Of a DNA stretch of 64,000 nt, positions 56,073 through 64,000 are shown piece by piece. The stretch's first letter is position 1; every line of letters starts with the position of its first letter. Location: positions 3,596,001-3,660,000 of the forward strand of contig JAEILZ010000002.1 of the NCBI GenBank assembly GCA_018873225.1. The letters are read 5' to 3'. Position numbers and translations under genes: made by a program. The stretch comes from [Phialemoniopsis] sp. UDSM-2020 (lineage: Eukaryota > Ascomycota > Sordariomycetes > Thyridiales > Thyridiaceae). The notes beneath the pieces were generated by a model that was not told where the DNA came from, ran no database searches, and saw only the letters and a program-made list of their open reading frames with translations.

Positions 56073-56751
56073 AGATATTGGAAAGTACTTTAGACATGTT
56101 CCTCGATCTTAATACAGGGAACCAACTGCTTAAATGGCGCTGCTGGTGATCATGAAACGGTTAAGTTGACTCTGGTGTGCTGCGTGCGGAGGACTGCCTG
56201 CTCGAGCCTCAGTTAACCGAGCAGTATGAACTCCTAGATAAAATAAAATCCGTGAAATCATAAAGCTGAGTTGTGTCCTATAGCAGCACTAAGCTTGATT
56301 TGTTGTCAAAAAGCAAGTGCGATCGTATGCTTGCTTTCTAATGAGGACTGAGAACAGGTTGTCGAAGAAAAGAAGTGTCTACTTTCCAGAATGGCACGCA
56401 TTTACTCGGCTGAGCTATTATTGACGCTTAGACTTCCTTCTGAACAAAGACACTCCCAATAGCTTCCTTAGGACTCAGGTGCACTGACTGCCAGTGCAAC
56501 GCGCCGAGGTTGCTGCTTCGCAATGAAAATGATGGGCACTCAAAATGTTTGAAGATAAACAAGTAGAATCTAATTTTGCATTGTGCATTGATACAGTAGA
56601 TGAAAATATTTATTATCAATATTGACTTAGCGAGTTCCGATGTGAACGTTGAAAAAAGATATTTAAGAATACATGTGTGAATTTGTCTACAAGCGCCTAC
56701 TCAGCGTGCAAGTGCTCAATCACATACTTGAGGACTAAAGCACCTGGTGAG

Positions 56752-56765
56752 TAGGTAAGTACCTA
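56752..56765. repeat. TAGGTA-AG-TACCTA palindromic element, copy 1
   Basis: A 14-base inverted repeat with 6-base arms around AG, followed by an A-rich run. The identical 14 bases recur at 57883-57896. Confidence 0.6.
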
Positions 56766-57882
56766 AAAAAAAAACAGGACAAGGTGTTGCAACACAAAGA
56801 AGGATGCGCCATTCGTTTCCCAACCGTAACGCCCGTGTATAAGCCCAATTCATCAAAGCTGTGACGCACCAAGTCGTAGGCGCACAGAAGCCGGCAGGGA
56901 AGGTACATGAGTTGAGTAAAATAAGGCACCCGTGGACCAATCCATCCATGTTGTACGGTGGAGCTTCCAGGGCTGCGACCAGGGGATTCGTTGGCGGTTA
57001 ACAATGGGTCATTGTTGCGATCAGCGCTGTTATCGGCCGAGTTCTTCAGGAACGAAAATTGATTGCTGGATGGGTTTGCGAATTCCACACTGGCACTTTC
57101 GTGAATCTTGGGTAAATAATTCTAGGTTTATGGTCGACTTGATGTTGCGGGGATCTTCATTGACTGATAAAGGGATTTCCCTGGGCCTGGCCCCAGTAGT
57201 GCATGTGTAGGTTGACTGGTGGGTGGTGGACTGGGTAGTTGTGAAGTTGATATTCCCGAGGGATTAGTACTTCTAGGTCTGGTAGAAAAAGAATAATCAG
57301 TTCTGGTCTTGCTACTTAGACTATGAGATGTATAGAGGTACTAAGAAAAGCGAACCATGGAGCTGCTGTCTTAATCTGCGTCTGTAGTGTCGCCAAATCC
57401 TCCAAAGAGCCCCCAGAACAGTGAGGAAGACAGCGACAAGCGCTATTATGGCTTCGGTACTCATGGACATCGTGACGCTTTAAGGCAAAAAAGTAGTCGT
57501 TGACAGTGACCTTCCAGATCAATTTGTCATTGATAAGTTTGTCAAGTATGGCACAGAAATTTCTCTATCCCCCATTTCTTCTTGCTGTGGGGGTTCTGAA
57601 GTTTATATATTTCCAACGCAACAGCTTCTCACCGTCGCGTCTTGATTGATGGAGCTGAAAGTCGCCCAGTACTTGCTGAATGTGGCACGTGCACAGGGGC
57701 GAGTTGGTGGGCGCCCAAAGGAAGGAACTCTTTTTTTCTTTTCTTCCATCTCACCCCTGGCCCTGAACTGGCGTCAGAAGGCTTCCACTCCTTCCAGGGG
57801 CTGGGGCTGGGCGGTCTGTCTGGTATGTAGGGAAGCTTGTACCTTAGCAAGTTTATTAGGGAAATCCAAATATCAGGATAGA

Positions 57883-57896
57883 TAGGTAAGTACCTA
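57883..57896. repeat. TAGGTA-AG-TACCTA palindromic element, copy 2
   Basis: Identical to the copy at 56752. It continues into CTTACCTTAAGTAAG, making overlapping inverted repeats (GGTAAGTA-CC-TACTTACC). Confidence 0.6.
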
Positions 57897-58134
57897 CTTA
57901 CCTTAAGTAAGAGAGTAGATACTTACAAAAAAAAAAGAAGCATCCCATAAATAACATGGATGCCCTGGCGTACCAGAATTTCGGTACTTGTACAACCACC
58001 TTCAGTCCATGTCCCATGTTCTTCTTCAGGCCCGCATCCGAACTCTTCTGGCTCGAATCCGAATTGGTATGTACTCCATGCCAATTAGCCTGGTTTGGGG
58101 ACTGAGTGTAACGGCGCCCCGTTCACCCAAAGGA

Positions 58135-58146
58135 CTACCTAGGTAG
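58135..58146. repeat. Perfect 12-base palindrome CTACCTAGGTAG
   Basis: A perfect self-complementary element of the same TACCTA/TAGGTA class, 445 bases upstream of the Dom34 start. Confidence 0.6.
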
Positions 58147-58579
58147 CTAGCTGGCCTTCCTTACAAGAGGGCTGTGTTTCGAGCTGGTCGAATCAGCTGA
58201 GGCCTGCCATTCAAAGGCCTAATTCTGCCCTCCATCTTAACCTATCTCGCGTCAGTAAGTTTTCCCTCCGACGGGAATATCACGTGTGCTCTAAATCGGA
58301 GGCCTAATCAATTCAATGTTCTTTGCTACTCTAGCATCAAGTGAGTAGACTTCTCGCTCCTTCAGCTACTGTATTCGACGCGGAGTGATAAGCCTGTGCC
58401 CTGGACTTGGCTTGCCTCCGGCCCGTAAACTCGCCCACCCATATCTGATGGCATCATGGAGCCCCACCTGAAGACCCCGCTGTAGACCAGCCCTGTGGTC
58501 ATTCCGGAGTTTACCAAACCCATCCACGACGAAGCATCGACCTGAGGACGAGAATCCCATTCCTAAACGATCGCCCAGA

Positions 58580-59871
58580 ATGTTACTGCCAGGATCTAAA
58601 TCTCTTAACGGCCTGGGGAGCATAGACGATGAGCAGGGCGTCACCCTGCTCCCCACGGAACCAGAAGATATGGTACGTGGCTATTCTCTCCCCTTCGATA
58701 TGCAGTCTGTGATATGTGCATTCAACACTGATAATCTCGGCGCGCACAGTGGCATGCGAACAATTTGATCCAGCCCGAAGATATACTCAAAGCACATGCT
58801 GTCCGCAAAGTCGTCCGCGAGACTGCGACGGGCTCTTCAACCTCGCAGCGCGTGCACACCGAGCTCACGATCCGCATCGTGTCCACCTTCTTCGACCCTG
58901 GTGCATCGGCGCTACACGTCTCGGGCCAGGTAATCAACGAGAACTCGTTTGTCAGCGTCGGGCAACACCACACCCTCGACCTCGAGCTGAATCGCACCTT
59001 CACCTTATGGAAGAAATATGGATGGGACAGCGTGGCGCTCGAGACGTTGCGGGATGCGCTCGCGCAGGACAAGGACGGCGCCGTGGCAGCGGTGGTCATG
59101 CAGGAAGGGCTGGCAAACATTTGCCTGATTACAGACTTCCAGACGCTGCTGAAGCAACGAGTGGAGAGCAGCGTGCCCAAGAAGAGGTCGGCGGCGTCAG
59201 ACCAGGACTCGGGGATGCGCCGATTCTACGACAAGACACTGTCGACGCTACTACGGTCCATCGACTTCAACGAGCCGCGCATGCTTCTGTTGGCTAGCCC
59301 GGGGTTCGTGGCGCAAGACTTCAAGAAATGGATCGGGGAGGAGGGGGCGCGGAAAGCGGACAAGATGCTACGACGGATAGCCAAGGACGCTGTGGTGGTG
59401 CACTCGAGTTCCGGTCACCTGCATTCCCTGAACGAGGTGCTCAAGAGTGCCGAGGTGTCGGCGCTGCTTAAGGACAAGAAATTTAGCAATGAGACGCGCT
59501 TCATGGACGATTTTTTCGAGCGGATACGGAAGGACGACGGGCGGGCATGGTACGGCACGAAGCCGGTGGAGAAGGCAGTGCGTGAGGGCGCCGTGGGCCG
59601 GGGTGGCGGGGTGTTGCTGGTCAACAACTCGCTGTTCCGCAGCCAGGATATTGCGACGCGCAGGAGATACGTTGCGCTGGTGGACAAGGTCAAGGAGGAC
59701 GGAGGAGAGGCTCGAGTGCTGAGCAGTGACCACGAGAGCGGGCAGCGATTAGACGCTCTAGGAGGGATTGCGGCGATATTGACGTATCCCATACTAGATC
59801 TAGACGAAGATGAGGAAGAGGACGATGAAGGTGGCGCAGAAGGAGATGGAGGGGCAACGTCGATAATATGA
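58580..59871 (+). CDS. DOM34: Ribosome-rescue factor Dom34/Pelota
   Basis: Cytosolic eRF1-like protein that, with Hbs1, dissociates stalled ribosomes in no-go and non-stop mRNA decay; 404 residues. Exons: 58580-58672 and 58750-59871. The join restores EGVTLLP-type EDM/WHANNLI, the classic N-terminal motif. Further features are KVVRETATGSS, QGLANICLITDFQTLL-like EGLANICLITDF, RSIDFNEPRMLLLASPGFVAQDF (central domain) and VVHSSSGHLHSLNEVL, then the C-terminal eRF1_3-type HESGQRLDALGGIAAILTYPI. There is no GGQ, as expected for Dom34 versus eRF1. It ends in an acidic tail, DLDEDEEEDDEGG. The first 12 residues (MLLPGSKSLNGL) differ from the usual start, so a further upstream exon is possible. Confidence 0.93.
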
Positions 59872-61390
59872 TATCAAAACGCCACGAAGAAAACGCCACG
59901 AAGATCCTGCGATAGTTACGGCCATTTGACGAATAATGATCCCCAAGATTCATCAACTGAAAGTGAAGTTATGACTTTTTTAAAGCCTGTGACGTCAGTC
60001 GTCGAGGTGTGGCTTACACTTCGATCTTCGAGCACAGCCATCAAGATATCGGTAGTAGTGCAAATTTCAACAGACTTGGCTCTATGCCCAGCAATTACTC
60101 AGTTCATCGTGTGTGTGATTATTGCCAGTTGACACACTAGATTGTCTGCATTGCGAGGTGGACTTGAGCGGAGTTGTCGGACGAACATTCCAAACTTTAG
60201 AGCTTGGCGCGGGCGCTTCCGGGACTGCATTAGTCCAGGGACAGCACATCAAGCCATCAATTGATTGACGTGCTCTAGTCGATGTCGGTCGGGGATTCAC
60301 AGATACCGACCAGTCGGGACACAATTAATTCAACCTGTCCGAGTCCCGGGCCCGCGGGGCCAGAACGGTGCTTCTTTGCTAGACGAAGCCGATCGTGTGT
60401 GTATCTTGCTCGAATCGTGTGCTCCAAATAGCATAGCTCCCGCATACTTACCTACCTAGCATTTTAGACTTTACTTGCCGAGGCAGATAATACATGAGAT
60501 GGAAGGATAAAGCGGACCAATTTGACTGGGCAGACTTGGGGGACTTGACTAGCTTGGGCATCTCACGTGTGATGATCGACCAAGCTTGGCTGTAACTGAA
60601 GCTCCGGATTAGTGCCAATGATGCTATGATGTAACCTCTCTGGAGAGAGATGGAGAGAGTGATGATGAATGACAAGACATGGAGGAACTGCAGAGGAGCA
60701 TGCATGACACAACAACGGATAAGACAGGACCACCTAGCTAAGATATACGCTTCTCCATCTCGAAACAAGTGTCACCTTCAGTCAGTCATTTCATGTTTCG
60801 TATCTCGCACCGCATTCAAATGCTCTTTACGCTAGATCGCTTTGTTCGCATTCCCATCACCCTCTGGTAGCGGTAGTACGGAGCGTACATGCATGCTTAG
60901 CGCCGCCACTACTGGCCCCCAAGCACCAAGACCGCATTGAAAGCCGCCCTGTAAATCGCATTCGCATTGGACTGCATCGTGACAACCAAAACAAAAAACG
61001 GACCTCTCGGATACCTCGGACCCAAGGACATATTCTCGACTCAGTCTCGCCGCATTTGAACGAATGGCCTCGGGTCGGCGGCCGTGAACTCACCGCTCCG
61101 AAGACGCGATTGGTCCTTGCCAGGCTTAACTGCGCTGTCTGTAACACCGCGCGACAGGGTTCCATGGTTGTTTTGCTGGTCCAGTGCTCCAGCTTCTTCC
61201 TCTTCCCGCCCTTGTCGCATCCGACCTGCTGGCTCACCTGAGCTCCATCCTGCGCCCAGCACCACACAGCACACGCAGTAGTCGCTCTTACGTACAGTTG
61301 CGATTCCCGAATCCCTGATTGCTTGTCTCATTTGCACTCACCGCCAGCCAGCGGGTCGTGGGGGGAAACCCTCGGAGCTCATGATGGGTC
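59872..61390. other. Intergenic; promoter and leader of the WD40 gene
   Basis: About 1.5 kb between genes in the same direction. It includes ATACTTACCTACCTAGC near 60443-60459, again of the TACCTA class. The part from about 61000 on is richer in GC and CT and probably leader. No supported gene. Confidence 0.45.
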
Positions 61391-64000
61391 ATGTCGGTCC
61401 TCCAGGATGAAAAGCCCTCCCTCGAGGCCAGTACATCAAGTCCCTCCGCCCCGGTCGCCTCTCCTTCAGATCACCGTCCTGCTCTCTCTTCTGCCGGCAG
61501 CAGGACCACCAGGTCGCCCACTCGATCTGAACCCACCGGTAAGTGTGAAACTCGTTTCCTTCTTCGTCACACCGGGTTGCGGGGGAGCTTGCCAAGTCGG
61601 TGTTTCCACCTCAGGCAGCAGGATAAAGCAAAACACCAAAAGCTTGTCCGCGCTACCACCCTGGTAAAGCCGCGTCTGCATCTACGGCTGGAGGGGGCCG
61701 TGGCTATATCTGTGTCCTGGAGTCAAGCATGCCAATGACCAATGGTCTCTTGGCGAGCGAGATCTGGCTCCGCGCAAATGGATCTTGCCATGCTGGTGCT
61801 GGGATCCGGCCCACGCCGCTTGCCCCTCGCGAATCCGAGCTAAACGACGGGAGAACTCGTATGCTGACGACGACATGTGTGCTTCTTGATGCGCAGTAGG
61901 CAACAGCATTTCCGCCCCGGTCCCCGTGCCGATCGCCGCCGGCAAGAAGACGCCGTCCAAGCTCGCTCGCACCAATACCGCTTCCCACAAGGATGCCGAC
62001 GACAGCCTCAGGGGTTCCGCCGTCGCCCGCGCCACATCGCCCCCGCTTGCTGCTTCTCCTGCCAACAGCACTGCCATAGATCCGCTGTCTCAGGTAAGAC
62101 TGATATCTCCTCCTTTTACGTTTGGCTACGAGCGCAGAAACGCAACCGGGGCTCAATGCCTCGGTTCCAATTGGCCAATATGCGTCCGCTGGGCAGCTAA
62201 GCTGACATGAGCTTGTGCACTTCTCTCACAGCATATCTTTATGAGGACAAACACCGACCACTCCATTCCTTCACGATTGAGAACCCAACCTCGACCCGAA
62301 AGCCCTCTGGCCGCCGACGGTCTGCCCAGACCCAGCGCTGACTCGACCAAGTTCAACACCCCCAACACGGATGCCGGCCGTGACAAGAAGTACGTTTATT
62401 AGACGAGGTCTCCGATGCACCTAGTTATATCCAAGGGGAGAAATTAGGGAAGGATAGACGCTGATACCCTGCTACAGAAAGACCGGCTCGTTCCTCAGCC
62501 GCCTGAGTATGCGCGGCAACAAAAGGAAAGATGACGACGACGACGAATCCGAAATCAGCGAGCAGCGTATGGAGGGCACCAATGCCCTTGTCTTCGGCGC
62601 CAACTCTGGCGCCGGCGGCGGTTACATCCCGATCCACAAGGAACCACCGCGTTATATCAAGATCAAAGCCCACAACAAGAAGCACAAGGAGTTCGACCGC
62701 ATGTTCCTTGCCCAGGAGCTCGTGGGAACTCGGCCGCCTAAAACAGAGACGGAGCTCAATGACAACTACCCGGTAGTCACGGTGTCGGTGCCGGGTGGAG
62801 GAAGAAAAAGGGCCGAGACGGGAGGAGCGATTTGGGCGTCCGAGTTCAGCAAGGACGGAAAATATTTTGCTGTGGCCGGTCGGGACAAGATCGTCAGGAT
62901 ATGGGCCGTTATCACCACCCACGAAGAGCGCCGCGCGCACGAGGAGGACGAGGCAGCTAACGGCGCGACTGGGGAGAGGCTTAGCGCGCCAGTCTTCAGG
63001 GACAAGCCGATATGCGAGTTTGAGGGCCACACTGGCGAGGTCCTCGATATCAGTTGGAGCAAGAACAACTTTTTGCTATCTACGTCGATGGACAGGACGG
63101 TGCGCCTGTGGCACATGAGCCGCAACGAGTGTTTGTGTACCTTTAAGCACAAAGAACTCGTCAGCAAGGTTGCCTTCCACCCGACGGACGACCGCTTCTT
63201 CCTTGCGGGTAGTTTGGACGCAGCCCTTCGACTGTGGAGCATTCCCGACAAGTCAGTGGCATTCTCGGCGCAGCTGACCGACTTGATCACTGCGGTGGCC
63301 TTTTCTCCAGATGGCAAGACGGCGATTGCAGGCCAGCTTAGTGGTGTATGCACTTTTTTCGACACAGAAGGCCTTAAGCTGCAGGCGCAGATGCACGTGC
63401 GGTCATCTCGCGGCAAGAACGCCAAGGGCAGCAAGATCACGGGTATTCAGACGGTTCAGGAGCCCAAGACTGGTCGCCGCGAGGGCGATGTCAAGCTGCT
63501 CATCACGTCGACCGACTCTCGCATCCGCGTCTATAACATGCGCGACAAGACGCTCGAGATGAAGCTCAAGGGACACGAGCACACCTGCAGCCAACTCTTC
63601 GCCAGCTTTAGTGACAACGGCGCCTACATTATCTGCGGCAGCGAAGACCGCAAGGCCTTCATCTGGAATACGAGCAGTGCCGAGTCGGAGAACAGGGACA
63701 AGAAGCCCTGCGAGTACTTTAATGCGCACAGCGACGTAGTCACGACGGCCGTCTTTGCGCCGATGCGATCGCGACAGCTGCTAGGCAGCTCAGGCGACCC
63801 GATCTATGACCTGTGCAATCCTCCTCCCGTGATGCTCATGTCGGTAGAAGAGACGACGACCTCACAACCCTCAGAAGATCTCAACAACGGCACTGCCGAG
63901 CCAACTACACCACAGCCGCCGCCGACGGTCAAGAAGCCAGAGGAGTCGCCAGCTTATATCGCGCGCTCGACCCATTACGACGGTAACATTCTTGTGACAA
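61391..64000 (+). CDS. WD40-repeat protein, Dgr2/WDR44 type (3' end outside window)
   Basis: Partial gene; 675 residues are visible. Exons are 61391-61538, 61897-62093, 62232-62389 and 62478 to beyond 64000. The N-terminal 170 residues are disordered and Ser/Pro/Thr-rich. A basic-acidic patch (KRKDDDDDESE) follows. WD repeats begin near GAIWASEFSKDGKYFAVAGRDKIVRIWAV, then EFEGHTGEVLDISWS, MDRTVRLWHM, GSLDAALRLWSI, TAVAFSPDGKTAIAGQ, DSRIRVYNM and SEDRKAFIWNT. The order, with the GGAIWASEFS opening and the insert after the first repeat, resembles yeast Dgr2 and animal WDR44 (Rab11-effector) proteins. The first intron is long for a fungus (358 bases) and has a CAGTAG double acceptor that would add or drop one Val. 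Membrane-trafficking or scaffold roles are inferred from the family. Confidence 0.88.

Larger units (their letters stand above)
56073..58579. other. Intergenic, AT-rich, with repeated TACCTA palindromes
   Basis: This is the largest gene-free gap, 2.5 kb. It is AT-richer than the flanks and holds short palindromic TAGGTA/TACCTA elements (listed separately). Open frames are below 120 codons and lack motifs. The right end should be the promoter and leader of the Dom34 gene. No RNA gene was recognised. Confidence 0.5.

Noticed and set aside
1..64000. CRISPR arrays, insertion sequences or retroelements
   Set aside because: No regular spaced repeats, transposase, reverse transcriptase or terminal repeats were recognised, and the gene structure is eukaryotic.

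Overview
The window is nuclear DNA from a filamentous ascomycete (Pezizomycotina), most likely a Sordariomycete-type genome; I cannot name the species. The reasons are short GT-AG introns of about 47-140 bases with fungal branch sites, many Zn2Cys6 transcription factors, a LaeA-type methyltransferase, a TRI12-type efflux pump, a rhodopsin-domain (Pth11-like) membrane protein, and single genes separated by 0.3-2.5 kb. I rebuilt exon structures by eye from splice sites, reading frame and conserved protein motifs. Most multi-exon models close exactly in frame.

Left flank (1-17.5 kb), mostly core functions: a Moc3-like Zn2Cys6 regulator whose zinc cluster is split by an 809-base intron; S-adenosylhomocysteinase; eIF3 subunit h; a UPF0643 family protein; a seven-exon LaeA-like methyltransferase; and a small protein with a possible tubby-like fold.

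Centre (17.5-43.5 kb), accessory: a Zn2Cys6 regulator, an ABCC-type exporter and a secreted S10 carboxypeptidase, followed by a dense group of enzymes and transporters. These are a TauD/TfdA dioxygenase divergent from an HpcH/HpaI aldolase, a second Zn2Cys6 regulator, a DHA1 MFS transporter, a cyclase-family metal hydrolase divergent from a cytochrome b5/FMN 2-hydroxyacid dehydrogenase, a TRI12-type MFS transporter, a D-2-hydroxyacid dehydrogenase and a branched-chain aminotransferase. There is no polyketide, peptide or terpene synthase. I infer a catabolic or interconversion module working on 2-oxo/2-hydroxy acids: hydrolase and dioxygenase open or trim a substrate, the aldolase splits it to a 2-oxo acid, two dehydrogenases of opposite stereochemistry and the transaminase process oxo acids, and two MFS pumps move substrate or product. 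The substrate is unknown.

Right flank (44.7-64 kb): an OPT oligopeptide transporter, a mitochondrial carrier resembling the S-adenosylmethionine carrier, a rhodopsin-domain membrane protein, an unknown 229-residue protein, a bZIP/DUF3425 regulator that appears only after splicing, a short-chain dehydrogenase, the ribosome-rescue factor Dom34/Pelota, and the start of a WD40 protein of the Dgr2/WDR44 type that runs off the end. No tRNA, rRNA, transposon or CRISPR array was recognised.
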